From positions 1 through 51,819 of the forward strand of contig JAFZWM010000041.1 in the NCBI GenBank assembly GCA_017617315.1: a DNA stretch of 51,819 bases. The letters run 5' to 3'. Position 1 is the stretch's first letter. The number at the start of each line of letters is the position of its first letter. Both the position numbers and the translations under genes were made by a program. Under the pieces are notes generated by a model, which saw nothing but the letters and a program-made list of their open reading frames with translations, did no database searches and had not been told where the DNA came from. Of this stretch, positions 23,814 through 34,107 are shown piece after piece. Source of the stretch: Bacteroidaceae bacterium (GTDB taxonomy: Bacteria; Bacteroidota; Bacteroidia; Bacteroidales; Bacteroidaceae).

Positions 23814-24539
23814 TTATTCCTTACCGTCATCGTTCGAAGACGTCATCTTGAAGTCATCAACAAACTTCATGCCTCGCAGAATCTGGCCGCTTCGCTTTAC
23901 AAGGTAAGGGCCGGGCTTGGCCGAGTTGTACTTTCGTGGGGCGGGCAGACTTGCCGCGATGAGGGCGCATTGGCGGCGCGACAATTCCTTGGCCGTGGTG
24001 TTGAAGTTCTCGTTTGCAACCGATTCGGCTCCGTATATGCCCTTGCCCATCTCGATGGAGTTGAGGTAGACCTCCATGATGCGCTCCTTACTCCAAGTAA
24101 GTTCGATGAGGGCGGTGAAGTAGACCTCCAGTCCCTTGCGAAGCCAGCTGCTTGTAGGCCAAAGAAATACGTTCTTTGCTGTCTGCTGGCTGATGGTGCT
24201 TCCGCCACGAGCCTTCTTGCGGCCCTTTCGGTTGTCCTCGAAAGCCTTCTGGATGGCATCGAAGTCGAATCCGCAATGTTCCATAAAATGTGCGTCTTCG
24301 GCAGCGATTACGGCCTTCGGAAGATGGCGCGACATCTGGTCGAGCGGAATCCAGCGGTGCTTCATCTTGAAGTCGCTGTCGCCAATCTGTTCTGCTGCGC
24401 GTATGAACATTAAAGGAGTGTAGTATACCGGACACCACTTGTATATGAGCGCCATTGAGATGGTCGATACCAAGAATGCGATTAGTGTAATCTGAAAAGT
24501 CCTAACGATAATGTGCCAATATTTTTTCCAGCCTTTCAT
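23814..24539 (-). CDS. mtgA: Monofunctional peptidoglycan transglycosylase
   Basis: 241 residues, glycosyltransferase family 51 only. One N-terminal membrane helix lies at about residues 13-33. The catalytic Glu is in AAEDAHF (about residue 81), followed by [12 protein letters not shown] (about 112-123), [15 protein letters not shown] and a second conserved block [12 protein letters not shown]. It polymerises lipid II into glycan strands at the outer face of the inner membrane. Length is normal for MtgA. The stop codon TAA (23814-23816 on the + strand) coincides with the edge of the candidate MITE, so the last residues may have been altered by the insertion. Confidence 0.95.
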   Translation of the reverse strand: MKGWKKYWHIIVRTFQITLIAFLVSTISMALIYKWCPVYYTPLMFIRAAEQIGDSDFKMKHRWIPLDQMSRHLPKAVIAAEDAHFMEHCGFDFDAIQKAFEDNRKGRKKARGGSTISQQTAKNVFLWPTSSWLRKGLEVYFTALIELTWSKERIMEVYLNSIEMGKGIYGAESVANENFNTTAKELSRRQCALIAASLPAPRKYNSAKPGPYLVKRSGQILRGMKFVDDFKMTSSNDDGKE

Positions 24540-24610
24540 CTTTTTTGTTAAAAAAACAATGCGAAATTATAAAAAAATCTTTTAATACAAGATATGTCGG
24601 GCATTTTTTG

Positions 24611-24618
24611 TAATTTTG
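24611..24618 (+). promoter_or_regulatory. Bacteroides-type -7 box for proS
   Basis: TAATTTTG fits TAnnTTTG and lies 34 nt before the proS ATG. No clear -33 TTTG was seen at 19-21 nt upstream. Confidence 0.55.
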
Positions 24619-24652
24619 TCGCAAGTTTATAAACTAAAAAGTAATTTTTTAA

Positions 24653-26134
24653 ATGGCTATAGAACTGAAAGGCCTTACTAAACGCAGTGAGGATTATTCG
24701 AAGTGGTATAATGAATTAGTGGTTAAGGCGGATTTGGCTGAACAGGCCGATGTTCGCGGATGTATGGTTATAAAGCCTTACGGATATGCAATCTGGGAAA
24801 AGATGCAGAGAGTGCTCGACGACATGTTCAAGGAGACAGGAGTACAGAATGCATATTTCCCTCTTCTTATTCCTAAGTCTTTCCTTTCTCGCGAGGCCGA
24901 GCACGTTGAAGGCTTTGCAAAGGAGTGCGCTGTGGTTACACACTACCGCCTGAAGACAAACGAGACACACGACGGCGTGATTGTCGACCCTGAGGCTAAA
25001 CTCGAGGAGGAACTCATCGTTCGCCCGACATCAGAGACCATCATCTGGAACACATACAAAAACTGGATTCATTCATACCGCGATCTTCCTGTTCTTTGTA
25101 ACCAGTGGTGTAATGTTATGCGTTGGGAGATGCGTACACGCTTATTCCTTCGTACTTCTGAATTCTTGTGGCAGGAAGGCCATACGGCTCACGCAACACG
25201 CGAGGAGGCCGAGGCACGCGCAAAGCAGATGCTTAAGGTTTATGCCGATTTTGCCGAGAGATACATGGCTGTTCCGGTTGTTCAGGGCGTGAAGAGCGAG
25301 ACTGAGCGATTTGCCGGTGCACTCGACACATACACAATCGAGGCAATGATGCAGGACGGAAAGGCTCTTCAGAGCGGAACATCGCACTTCCTCGGTCAGA
25401 ACTTTGGAAAGGCGTTCGATGTTCAGTTTACCGACAAGGACGGCAAGCTCGACTACGCATGGGCTACATCATGGGGCGTTTCAACCCGACTGATGGGTGC
25501 TCTTATCATGACACATTCTGATGACAACGGATTGGTGCTTCCTCCGGCTCTTGCTCCAATTCAGGTTGTCATCGTTCCTATTTATAAAGGTGCTGACCAG
25601 CTCGAGGCTATCAACAACAAGATTCAGCCTCTTATCGACAAGTTCAAGGCTATGGGCATCAGCGTGAAGTACGACAACGCCGACAACAAGCGTCCAGGCT
25701 TCAAGTTTGCCGACTACGAACTTAAGGGTGTGCCTGTACGTTTGGTTATGGGCGGCAGAGACCTTGAGAACAATACCGTTGAGGTTATGCGCCGCGATAC
25801 TCTCGAGAAGGAGACTGTATCGTTCGACGGCATCGAGACATACGTTCAGAACCTTCTCGACGAGATTCAGAAGAACATCTTCAAGAAGGCTAAGGACTTC
25901 CGCGACGCTCACATCTACGAGTGCGACGACTACGAGGAGTTCAAGCAGAAGGTTAAGAACGGCGGATTCTTCCTCTGCCACTGGGACGGTACTGCCGAGA
26001 CTGAGGCTAAGATTAAGGCCGACACTCAGGCCACAATCCGTTGCGTTCCTTACATGTTCGAGCAGACCGAGGGCGTAGATATGGTTTCTGGCAAGCCGTC
26101 TAAGTGCCGAGTTCTCATAGCACGTTCATACTAA
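24653..26134 (+). CDS. proS: Prolyl-tRNA synthetase
   Basis: A 493-residue class II aminoacyl-tRNA synthetase of the eukaryote/archaeal-like (type 3) kind. It lacks the large editing insertion of Escherichia coli ProS and has a C-terminal zinc-type extension ending in Ser-Tyr, as in that subgroup. Class II motifs are visible: motif 2 around [26 protein letters not shown] is present as the block near residue 160-180, and motif 3 is at [15 protein letters not shown]. It charges tRNA-Pro in the cytoplasm. purL follows 37 nt downstream without a terminator, so the two may share a transcript. Confidence 0.97.
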   Translation: MAIELKGLTKRSEDYSKWYNELVVKADLAEQADVRGCMVIKPYGYAIWEKMQRVLDDMFKETGVQNAYFPLLIPKSFLSREAEHVEGFAKECAVVTHYRLKTNETHDGVIVDPEAKLEEELIVRPTSETIIWNTYKNWIHSYRDLPVLCNQWCNVMRWEMRTRLFLRTSEFLWQEGHTAHATREEAEARAKQMLKVYADFAERYMAVPVVQGVKSETERFAGALDTYTIEAMMQDGKALQSGTSHFLGQNFGKAFDVQFTDKDGKLDYAWATSWGVSTRLMGALIMTHSDDNGLVLPPALAPIQVVIVPIYKGADQLEAINNKIQPLIDKFKAMGISVKYDNADNKRPGFKFADYELKGVPVRLVMGGRDLENNTVEVMRRDTLEKETVSFDGIETYVQNLLDEIQKNIFKKAKDFRDAHIYECDDYEEFKQKVKNGGFFLCHWDGTAETEAKIKADTQATIRCVPYMFEQTEGVDMVSGKPSKCRVLIARSY

Positions 26135-26171
26135 TCCCAAAAAGTATCTAAGTTAAATTCACCCAATAAAT

Positions 26172-29100
26172 ATGATTTTTTTCTTCAGAACACAAGCTGG
26201 TAGCATCATCGCTACTCAGGCTGAACAGCTTAGCGAAGAGGACGTTAAGAAACTCTGCTGGCTGTACGGTGACGCTACCGTAGAGAGTGAGGATAACCTG
26301 AAGGGCTGTTTCGTTGGTCCTCGACGTGAGATGATTACTCCATGGAGCACCAATGCCGTTGAGATTACTCAGAATATGAGCATCTGCGGCGTGAAGCGAA
26401 TTGAGGAGTACTTCCCGGTAAAGGACGAGAATGCCGATCATGACCCAATGCTTCAGCGCATGTACAAGGGCTTGAATCAGGACATTTTTACAGTAAACAT
26501 CAAGCCGGCTGCTATTCAGTACATCGACGACCTCGAGTCGTACAACGAGCAGGAAGGCTTGGCTCTTTCTCCAGCCGAGATAGAGTACCTTCACAATGTT
26601 GAGGCGCAGCTTGGCCGCAAGCTTACCGATTCTGAGGTGTTCGGTTTTGCACAGATTAACTCTGAGCATTGCCGTCACAAGATTTTCGGAGGCTCGTTCA
26701 TCATTGACGGCAAGGAGATGGAATCGTCTCTGTTTGCCATGATTAAGAAGACAACACAAGAGAATCCTAACAAGATTATTTCGGCTTACAAGGATAACGT
26801 TGCATTCTCACAAGGTCCTGTTGTCGAGCAGTTTGCTCCAAAAGATCATTCAACAAGCGATTACTTTGTAATTAAAGATATCGAGAGCGTAATCTCTCTC
26901 AAGGCTGAGACTCACAACTTCCCTACAACCGTAGAGCCGTTCAACGGCGCTGCTACCGGAACTGGTGGCGAGATTCGCGACCGTATGGGCGGTGGAGTAG
27001 GTTCTTGGCCAATTGCAGGAACTGCCGTTTACATGACTTCTTACCCACGTACCGACGGAGAGCGCGAGTGGGAGGGCGGTCTGCCAGTGCGCAAGTGGCT
27101 GTATCAGACTCCAGAGCAGATTCTTATCAAGGCATCAAACGGTGCTTCTGATTTCGGTAACAAGTTCGGTCAGCCGCTTATCGCAGGTTCTGTGCTCACA
27201 TTCGAGCATCAGGAGAATGGCGAGAAGTATGGCTACGACAAGGTTATCATGCTTGCCGGCGGTGTTGGCTACGGCACAAAGCGCGACTGCTTGAAGGGCA
27301 CTCCTGAGAAGGGCAACAAGATTGTGGTTGTTGGTGGTGATAACTACCGCATCGGTCTTGGTGGTGGTTCTGTATCGTCTGTTGATACCGGCCGTTATTC
27401 AAGCGGAATCGAGTTGAACGCTGTTCAGCGTGCCAACCCTGAGATGCAGAAGCGTGCCAACAACCTTGTTCGTGCTCTCTGTGAGGAAGATGTAAATCCT
27501 GTTGTCTCTATCCACGACCACGGTTCTGCCGGACACGTAAACTGTTTGTCAGAGCTTGTTGAGGAGTGCGGTGGTAAGATTGACATGACCAAGCTTCCTA
27601 TCGGCGATCAGACTCTTTCTTCGAAGGAGATTATCGCTAACGAGAGTCAGGAGCGCATGGGCTTGCTTATTCAGGAAGAGCACATCGAGCACGTTAAGAA
27701 GATTGCAGAGCGTGAGCGTGCTCCGATGTATGTTGTTGGCGAGACAACTGGCGATGCACACTTCTGCTTTGAGCAGGGCGACGGCGTTCGTCCGTTCGAC
27801 CTTGACGTGGCTCAGATGTTCGGTCATTCTCCAAAGACCGTGATGGTTGACAAGACCGTTGAGCGTACATACGAGAACGTAACATATTCTGCAGCAAACG
27901 TAAACGAGTACGTTGCACGCGTGCTTCAGCTCGAGGCTGTGGCTTGTAAGGATTGGTTGACAAACAAGGTTGACCGTTCTGTAACCGGTAAGATTGCACG
28001 TCAGCAATGTCAGGGCGAGCTTCAGTTGCCATTGAGCGACTGCGGCGTTGTGGCTCTCGACTATCGTGGCAACAAGGGTATTGCAACATCTATCGGCCAC
28101 GCGCCACAGGCTGGCCTTGCCGATCCTGCTGCCGGTTCGGTTCTTTCTGTTGCCGAGGCTCTTACAAACATTGTTTGGGCTCCGTTTGCCGACGGAATGG
28201 ACAGCATCTCACTTTCTGCAAACTGGATGTGGCCTTGCCGCTCACAGGAAGGCGAGGATGCCCGTCTGTATGCAGGTGTTCAGGCTTTGTCAGATTTCTG
28301 CTGCGCTCTTGAGATTAACGTTCCTACAGGTAAGGACTCTCTTTCACTTTCTCAGCAGTATCCTAACGGCGAGAAGATTATCAGCCCGGGAACCGTAATT
28401 GTTTCGGCTGGTGGAGAGGTTTGCGACGTTAAGAAGGTCGTTTCTCCTGTTCTTGCAAAGGTTGAGAAGAGCACACTTTATCATATCGACTTCAGTTTCG
28501 ACAAACTTGCCCTTGGTGGTTCGGCTTTTGCGCAGAGCCTTGGCAAGGTAGGTTCTGATGTTCCAACATGTAAGAATCCTGAGTATTTCCGCGATGCCTT
28601 CATGGCTGTTCAGCAGTTGGTTGAGAAGGGCTTGATTCTTGCAGGTCATGATATTTCGGCTGGCGGTCTGATTACAACATTGCTCGAGATGTGCTTTGCG
28701 AATGTAGAGGGCGGTATCGTTGTCAACCTCGACGGTTTCAAGGAAGACGACCTGGTGAAGGTTCTGTTTGCCGAGAATCCGGGCGTTGTGGTTCAGATTG
28801 CTGATGTCAACAAGGCTGAATTCAAGAAGATTCTTGAGGATGCAGGCGTTGGCTTCGTTAAAATTGGTACTCCAACAGACGAGCGTCATATCCTTGTAGA
28901 AAAAGACGGCGCTACATATCAGTTCGGCGTTGATTATCTGCGCGATATGTGGTACTCAACATCATATCTGCTCGATACAAAGCAGAGCTTCAACGGTTGT
29001 GCAAAGGCTCGTTTCGAGAATTACAAGAAGCAGCCTGTTGAATTCGCGTTCAACAAAGACTTCACAGGCAAGCTGGCACAGTACGGCTTGAATCCAGACC

Positions 29101-29870
29101 GTCGCGAGGCAAGCGGCCTGAAGGCTGCAATCATCCGCGAGAAGGGTACTAACGGCGAGCGCGAGATGGCTTACATGCTCTATCTTGCAGGCTTCGATGT
29201 TAAGGATGTTATGATGACCGACCTTATCACAGGCCGTGAGACTCTTGAGGACATCAACTTCATCGTGTTCTGCGGTGGATTCTCAAACTCAGACGTTCTT
29301 GGTTCTGCCAAGGGATGGGCTGGTGCATTCCTGTTCAACCCTAAGGCTAAGGCTGCGCTCGACAACTTCTATGCTCGCGAGGATACTCTTTCGCTCGGCG
29401 TATGTAACGGTTGCCAGTTGATGGTTGAGTTGAACCTCATCAACCCTGAGCACAAGAAGCGCGCTCACATGCTTCACAACAACTCGCACAAGTTCGAGAG
29501 TAACTTCCTTGGTCTGACAGTTCAGACAAACCGCAGCGTATTGCTCGGCTCGTTGAGCGGCAACAAACTAGGCATCTGGGTTGCTCACGGCGAAGGTAAG
29601 TTCTCGTTGCCAGAAGGTGAGGATGCTTACAACGTGGTATTGAAGTATTCATACGACGAGTATCCTGCAAATCCAAACGGCTCAGACTACTCTGTTGCTG
29701 GTATCTGTAGTGCCGACGGCCGTCATTTGGCAATGATGCCACACTTGGAGCGTGCATTCTTCCCATGGCAGTGCGGCTGCTATCCGGCAGAGCGCAAGCA
29801 GGATGAGGTAACTCCATGGATTGAGGCATTCGTAAATGCCCGCGAGTGGGTTAAGGCTCATAAGAAATAA
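26172..29870 (+). CDS. purL: Phosphoribosylformylglycinamidine synthase, large form
   Basis: 1232 residues, the long single-chain PurL of purine synthesis. It converts FGAR, ATP and glutamine to FGAM. The N-terminal and two AIRS-like halves contain NSEHCRHKIF, FPTTVEPFNGAATGTGGEIRD and GHDISAGGL. The C-terminal class I glutaminase has its nucleophile in GVCNGCQL (Cys about residue 1078) and the His/Glu pair in MMPHLERAFFP (about 1191 and 1193). Length is typical for Bacteroidales. It is followed by a clear terminator. Confidence 0.97.
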   Translation: MIFFFRTQAGSIIATQAEQLSEEDVKKLCWLYGDATVESEDNLKGCFVGPRREMITPWSTNAVEITQNMSICGVKRIEEYFPVKDENADHDPMLQRMYKGLNQDIFTVNIKPAAIQYIDDLESYNEQEGLALSPAEIEYLHNVEAQLGRKLTDSEVFGFAQINSEHCRHKIFGGSFIIDGKEMESSLFAMIKKTTQENPNKIISAYKDNVAFSQGPVVEQFAPKDHSTSDYFVIKDIESVISLKAETHNFPTTVEPFNGAATGTGGEIRDRMGGGVGSWPIAGTAVYMTSYPRTDGEREWEGGLPVRKWLYQTPEQILIKASNGASDFGNKFGQPLIAGSVLTFEHQENGEKYGYDKVIMLAGGVGYGTKRDCLKGTPEKGNKIVVVGGDNYRIGLGGGSVSSVDTGRYSSGIELNAVQRANPEMQKRANNLVRALCEEDVNPVVSIHDHGSAGHVNCLSELVEECGGKIDMTKLPIGDQTLSSKEIIANESQERMGLLIQEEHIEHVKKIAERERAPMYVVGETTGDAHFCFEQGDGVRPFDLDVAQMFGHSPKTVMVDKTVERTYENVTYSAANVNEYVARVLQLEAVACKDWLTNKVDRSVTGKIARQQCQGELQLPLSDCGVVALDYRGNKGIATSIGHAPQAGLADPAAGSVLSVAEALTNIVWAPFADGMDSISLSANWMWPCRSQEGEDARLYAGVQALSDFCCALEINVPTGKDSLSLSQQYPNGEKIISPGTVIVSAGGEVCDVKKVVSPVLAKVEKSTLYHIDFSFDKLALGGSAFAQSLGKVGSDVPTCKNPEYFRDAFMAVQQLVEKGLILAGHDISAGGLITTLLEMCFANVEGGIVVNLDGFKEDDLVKVLFAENPGVVVQIADVNKAEFKKILEDAGVGFVKIGTPTDERHILVEKDGATYQFGVDYLRDMWYSTSYLLDTKQSFNGCAKARFENYKKQPVEFAFNKDFTGKLAQYGLNPDRREASGLKAAIIREKGTNGEREMAYMLYLAGFDVKDVMMTDLITGRETLEDINFIVFCGGFSNSDVLGSAKGWAGAFLFNPKAKAALDNFYAREDTLSLGVCNGCQLMVELNLINPEHKKRAHMLHNNSHKFESNFLGLTVQTNRSVLLGSLSGNKLGIWVAHGEGKFSLPEGEDAYNVVLKYSYDEYPANPNGSDYSVAGICSADGRHLAMMPHLERAFFPWQCGCYPAERKQDEVTPWIEAFVNAREWVKAHKK

Positions 29871-29886
29871 TACATCTCTATAATAA

Positions 29887-29923
29887 GGTTAGGGCGCGAG
29901 ATATGTCTGCGCTCTAACCTTTT
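29887..29923 (+). terminator. Rho-independent terminator after purL
   Basis: GGTTAGGGCGC pairs with GCGCTCTAACC (11 bp, one G-U) around an 11-nt loop, followed by TTTT. Confidence 0.88.
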
Positions 29924-29976
29924 ACTATTTCTTTCCTTAATACAAATTGAATATATTGACAGTAATTTTTGCTATC

Positions 29977-32811
29977 ATGAAAAAAAGAATTTTTTCTCTG
30001 GCTCTATCCATGCTGGCAATGGTTGCTTTCGCACAAAACAGAATTGATTTGAGCGGAACATGGCAGTTTAAGATAGACCGAGACGGAACTGCAACGGCTA
30101 CATCAAAATATGATGACAGCATCGAGCTTCCCGGCTCTATGCTAACCCGGGGAAAGGGCGATGTAGTGTCGCTGAAAACGCGATGGGTTAGCTCACTCTA
30201 CGACTCTTCTTATTTCTTCAACCCTTACATGAAGAAATATCAGGTTGAGGGAAAAATGAAGTTCCCGTTCTTCCTTACTCCAGAAAAGCATTATGTGGGC
30301 AATGCGTGGTACAGACGTACCGTTTCCGTTCCGCTAACATGGAAGAAACAACGCATAATACTCACGCTCGAGCGTCCGCATATCGAGACAACCGTTTTCG
30401 TGAACAACAAGGAAGTTGGGCATCAGATGAGCCTTTCTGCTCCTCATGTGTTCGACATCACAAACTTCGTCGTTCCAGGAAAGGATAACGAGATTGCAAT
30501 AAAGATTTACAACGGAATAGAAAACGTGTGCGTTGGTCAGGATTCGCACTCGGTTACCGACCAGACACAAGGCTGTTGGAACGGAATCGTGGGCCGAATG
30601 TCGCTCGATGCACATCCGATGGCATATATCAGCAACGTGGCCGTCTTTCCTGATGTCGAGAACAAACTCATCGACGTAAAGGTGAAGGGCACGGCTAAGA
30701 AATTCAAGTTCGAGATTGACGGCAAGGCCGTGAAGTCTAAAAAACTGACAGACAGCACTTATCAGATTGTTCTTGGCGACGGAATGCGTCTTTGGGATGA
30801 GTACAATCCGAACGTGTATAAACTTGCCGTAATAAGTGGTGCCGACCGTTTCGAAACTGTCTTCGGAATGAGAAGCATAAAGGTCGATGGAACTCGCATC
30901 GTGCTCAACGGCAAGCAGATATATGTGCGCGGAACGGTGGGCAACTGCTGTTTCCCTGAAACTGGCTATCCTCCAACCGACGAGGCTTCGTGGACGGCTA
31001 TCTTCAAGAAGTGCAAGGAATACGGATTGAACACCATGCGTTTCCATTCATACTGCCCTCCGGAGGCGGCTTTCACGGCTGCCGACAAACTCGGATTCTA
31101 CTTGCAGCCCGAAGGTCCGTCATGGCCTAACCACGGCGTGAAACTCTATAATAAGCAGTACATCGACAAATATTTGATGGACGATACAAAGAGCATCGTC
31201 GAGGCTTACGGAAATCATCCTTCGTTCGTGATGTTCTCGGCAGGAAACGAGCCTGCCGGAAGTTGGGTAAAGTGGTGCAACGAGTGGGTTGCCTACTGGA
31301 AGAAGACCGATTCGCGACGCATATATTGCGGAGCCAACGTTGGCGGCGGATGGGCTTGGGACGATGGCTCTGAATATCATGTTAAGGGCGGCGGCCGAGG
31401 CTTGGATTGGAGCAGACGCAAACCACATTCCGACGATGATTATCTGAAAGACATTCAGTTTCCGAGAAACTACAAGGGCAAGGAGCCTAACAACTCGCCG
31501 ATGATTAGCCACGAGCAGGGACAATGGTGCGCCTTCCCAGATTTGAAGGAGCGTTCGCAGTACACCGGCGCATACAAGGCTAAGAATTTCGATATCTTCG
31601 AGGATTTGTTGCGCGACCACGGCATGGGCGACCAAGCCGAGAAATTCCTCTATGCCAGCGGAAAACTTCAGGTTTTGGCATACAAATACGAGATGGAGCG
31701 CAACTTCCGCACAAAGGATTATGCCGGATTCGTTCTGCTTGGTTTGAACGATTATAGCGGTCAGGGAACGGCTCTCGTAGGTCCGCTAAACGTACATTGG
31801 AAGGAGAAAGGCTATGTTGATGCCGACGAGTGGACAAACTTCTGTAATGATGTTGTTCCGTTGGCTCGTTTTGCGAAATTTGTTTACAAGTCTGACGAGA
31901 AAATATGTGTTCCGATAGAGATTTACAACGCAACCGGCGGCGATTTGACCGATGCCAAGGTTGAATACAACATCAGGTATAACTCTAAGGATGTTGATGG
32001 CGAGTTGCTCTCGGCAACCATTCCGGCAGGAAAGAACAACGAGGCTGGTACGGTAACGTTCGACCCTTCGTCAATTTCTCCAGACGAGATGAGCCGAGGC
32101 ATGAAGTGTACGCTATCTGTTTCTGTCAAGGCAAACGGCAAGAGTTGGCTCAACAACTGGGAATTCTGGGTTTATCCAAAATCTGTCGAGATGCCAGAGG
32201 CAAAGAACATCTATATTTCCGACACGCTCGACAGCAAGGCTCTCGACGTGCTTAAGAAGGGTGGAAAGGTTCTTCTTACGGCAGCCGGAAAGGTTCGCTA
32301 CGGAAACGACATTCGTCAGGATTTCCTTCCTGTCTTCTGGAATACATCGTGGTTTAAGATGCGTCCTCCGCACACAACCGGAGCGTACATCGACACGACT
32401 CATCCGCTTTACAACAACTTCGTAACCGACCGTTGGACTAACATTAACTGGTGGGAGCTTGCAAATCGTGCTCAGGTTATGAATCTTTCTGAGTTCCCAA
32501 TCGATTATCAGCCGCCAATGCAACCGATTGACACATGGCATGTTAGCCGCAAGTGCGGAACGATAATCGAGGCGAACGTTCTTAACGGAAAGTTGCTGAT
32601 GACGACTCTCGATATAACGAAAAAGCTGGACGAGAGAGTAGTTGCCCGTCAGCTTCGCAAGAGCATAATCGAGTATATGAACAGTCGCGAGTTCGACCCA
32701 AGCATAAGGGTTGAGCCGTCGGTTATCACAAATCTTTACGAGAAGACTGCTCCGCCTGTGAACATGTTTACAAAAGACTCTCCAGACGAACTTAAACCAA
32801 AGATTAAATAA
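29977..32811 (+). CDS. Secreted glycoside hydrolase family 2-type enzyme
   Basis: 944 residues from ATG 29977, which gives a clean signal peptide (MKKRIFSLALSMLAMVAFAQ); an in-frame ATG at 29947 would add ten residues before it. The sugar-binding jelly-roll domain includes LSGTWQFKID and VGNAWYRRTVSVP. An Ig-like domain and a TIM barrel follow. The acid/base pair is in SAGNEPAG (Glu about residue 425), and the likely nucleophile is Glu about residue 513 in ISHEQGQW, about 88 residues on, as usual for GH2. A beta-rich C-terminal region completes it. Substrate is not predictable; beta-galactosidase, beta-mannosidase and beta-glucuronidase activities occur in the family. It has no SusC/D neighbours. 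Confidence 0.88.
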   Translation: MKKRIFSLALSMLAMVAFAQNRIDLSGTWQFKIDRDGTATATSKYDDSIELPGSMLTRGKGDVVSLKTRWVSSLYDSSYFFNPYMKKYQVEGKMKFPFFLTPEKHYVGNAWYRRTVSVPLTWKKQRIILTLERPHIETTVFVNNKEVGHQMSLSAPHVFDITNFVVPGKDNEIAIKIYNGIENVCVGQDSHSVTDQTQGCWNGIVGRMSLDAHPMAYISNVAVFPDVENKLIDVKVKGTAKKFKFEIDGKAVKSKKLTDSTYQIVLGDGMRLWDEYNPNVYKLAVISGADRFETVFGMRSIKVDGTRIVLNGKQIYVRGTVGNCCFPETGYPPTDEASWTAIFKKCKEYGLNTMRFHSYCPPEAAFTAADKLGFYLQPEGPSWPNHGVKLYNKQYIDKYLMDDTKSIVEAYGNHPSFVMFSAGNEPAGSWVKWCNEWVAYWKKTDSRRIYCGANVGGGWAWDDGSEYHVKGGGRGLDWSRRKPHSDDDYLKDIQFPRNYKGKEPNNSPMISHEQGQWCAFPDLKERSQYTGAYKAKNFDIFEDLLRDHGMGDQAEKFLYASGKLQVLAYKYEMERNFRTKDYAGFVLLGLNDYSGQGTALVGPLNVHWKEKGYVDADEWTNFCNDVVPLARFAKFVYKSDEKICVPIEIYNATGGDLTDAKVEYNIRYNSKDVDGELLSATIPAGKNNEAGTVTFDPSSISPDEMSRGMKCTLSVSVKANGKSWLNNWEFWVYPKSVEMPEAKNIYISDTLDSKALDVLKKGGKVLLTAAGKVRYGNDIRQDFLPVFWNTSWFKMRPPHTTGAYIDTTHPLYNNFVTDRWTNINWWELANRAQVMNLSEFPIDYQPPMQPIDTWHVSRKCGTIIEANVLNGKLLMTTLDITKKLDERVVARQLRKSIIEYMNSREFDPSIRVEPSVITNLYEKTAPPVNMFTKDSPDELKPKIK

Positions 32812-32819
32812 TATAACAG

Positions 32820-32857
32820 AAAGGCTTGCAGAAATAAAATTCTGCAAGCCTTTTTTT
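32820..32857 (+). terminator. Rho-independent terminator after the GH2 gene
   Basis: AAAGGCTTGCAGAA pairs perfectly with TTCTGCAAGCCTTT (14 bp) around a 6-nt loop, followed by Ts. Confidence 0.92.
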
Positions 32858-32973
32858 ATGTCTATTTTTTAGTATTGAGTGCGGTTTTTCTTCGAGATTC
32901 CTTCGGGATGCGTTCGAGATTTGGTATGCAGATTTTTTCAAAGCGATATCCAAAGTCTTGGTGCAATATAAAA

Positions 32974-33009
32974 AATGAGGACGTATCAGCAAAGTGATGC
33001 GTCCTCATT
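32974..33009 (-). terminator. Terminator of the - strand DUF4923 gene
   Basis: AATGAGGACGTATCA (32974-32988) and TGATGCGTCCTCATT (32995-33009) form a 15-bp stem with one mismatch or G-U pair and a 6-nt loop. On the - strand it is followed by Ts (the As at 32971-32975 on +). Confidence 0.85.
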
Positions 33010-33031
33010 CTGTTATCTAAAAAACGTAAAA

Positions 33032-33793
33032 TTACTTCTTTTTAGTTGTTGTTTTCTTTGTTGTCGTAGTCTTCTTGGCTGTTGAAGTTGACTTCTTTGT
33101 AGTTGTGGTCTTCTTTGTTGTAGTAGAAGATTTCTTAGCCGTAGAAGATGTTGACTTCTTTGTTGTGCTTGTAGAAGTTGTAGTCTTTGCAGGCTCTTCC
33201 TTCTTTATTTCGCCCTTCTTGAACTTCATTCCAAGATTCATTCCGTCATATTCCTTCAGGAGCGAAGTGATGGTCTGAACGGTTGAGTTGTTAACCTTTG
33301 AGCCGATGAACTCGATGCCTGTAAGCACCTTGTCGGCATCGTAGAGCATAGAGAACTCATTGCCCGAAACGCTAACCGTTGTGGTTGATGAAATTCCCGT
33401 CATATCGTATGTAAGCGTAAGTTTGTCGCCCGAAACGGTATATTTGCCGCTTGCCTTATTCTTTTCGCCGATAGTCTTGTCGAACGTTCCGTCGCTCTTG
33501 AATGTGAAAGTCAGATTTCCTTCCTTAATTCCAGCCTGAGTAAGATAGTTGTCGAACTTCTTCTGAGCCTGCGAGCTGATGGCCGAGCCAGCCGCCTTCT
33601 TCAGAATATTGTCTGATTCGAGCTGTACTGCCGAGCCTGTGAAAATCCATGTGCCTTCGAGCTGGTTGGCAGAAACCGATGGCGTTGTAACCGCGCTCAC
33701 AACCTTGTTGAGTATGTCGCCCAATTGTGCGTGCGAAAGGCTTGGTACGCAGAAGAGTGCCATAGCCAGAAGTGTGCTTTTAATCAATTTCAT
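33032..33793 (-). CDS. DUF4923 lipocalin-like secreted protein with Lys/Thr/Ser tail
   Basis: 253 residues. The signal peptide is MKLIKSTLLAMALFCVPSLSHAQ. It is followed by the DUF4923 beta-barrel-like domain: NQLEGTWIFTGSAVQLES, FTFKSDGTFDKTIG and GKYTVSGDKLTLTYD. The last 55 or so residues, after KKEEPAK, are nearly only Lys, Thr and Ser in short imperfect repeats (TTKKSTSSTAKKSSTTTKK pattern). This tail resembles histone H1-like or adhesive basic tails and is unusual for DUF4923 proteins, which normally end after the barrel. Function unknown; a basic tail could bind acidic polymers such as surface polysaccharide or DNA. Confidence 0.85.
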   Translation of the reverse strand: MKLIKSTLLAMALFCVPSLSHAQLGDILNKVVSAVTTPSVSANQLEGTWIFTGSAVQLESDNILKKAAGSAISSQAQKKFDNYLTQAGIKEGNLTFTFKSDGTFDKTIGEKNKASGKYTVSGDKLTLTYDMTGISSTTTVSVSGNEFSMLYDADKVLTGIEFIGSKVNNSTVQTITSLLKEYDGMNLGMKFKKGEIKKEEPAKTTTSTSTTKKSTSSTAKKSSTTTKKTTTTKKSTSTAKKTTTTKKTTTKKK

Positions 33794-33832
33794 ATTTTGT
33801 GAATTTCAAAAATTAAATACATTTATAGCGCA

Positions 33833-33840
33833 CAAAGTTA
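33833..33840 (-). promoter_or_regulatory. Bacteroides-type -7 box for the DUF4923 gene
   Basis: CAAAGTTA on the + strand is TAACTTTG on the - strand, matching TAnnTTTG, 39 nt before the start codon. Confidence 0.6.
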
Positions 33841-34062
33841 CAAAAAAGGTTGAAATGGCGAAGCAATTTCCGAAGATTAAAGCATTTTGAGTGCAAATAA
33901 TGGCATTGCATCGTTATTTTTTCGTGAAGAAGAAGTGAGAAAACGTAGACGATTTTGTGTGTTTTCATGGATTATGGGCAAAAAATTAGGATTATTGTGT
34001 TAAAAAATCTTATTTTGTATAAATAACAAGAAAAAATTCATTCTGCATATTGCTATTATTAT

Positions 34063-34070
34063 TATCTTTG
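34063..34070 (+). promoter_or_regulatory. Bacteroides-type -7 box
   Basis: TATCTTTG matches TAnnTTTG and lies 37 nt before the ATG at 34108. This supports the downstream start rather than the ATG at 34078. Confidence 0.62.
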
Positions 34071-34107
34071 CGCCAAAATGAACATAATTTTGTTAATTTT
34101 AAATATT

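Larger units (their letters stand above)
33794..34107. other. Divergent intergenic region
   Basis: 314 nt between the - strand DUF4923 gene and the + strand gene at 34108. It contains one -7-like box in each direction (see separate entries) and is otherwise AT-rich. No gene or hairpin of note was found. Confidence 0.6.
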
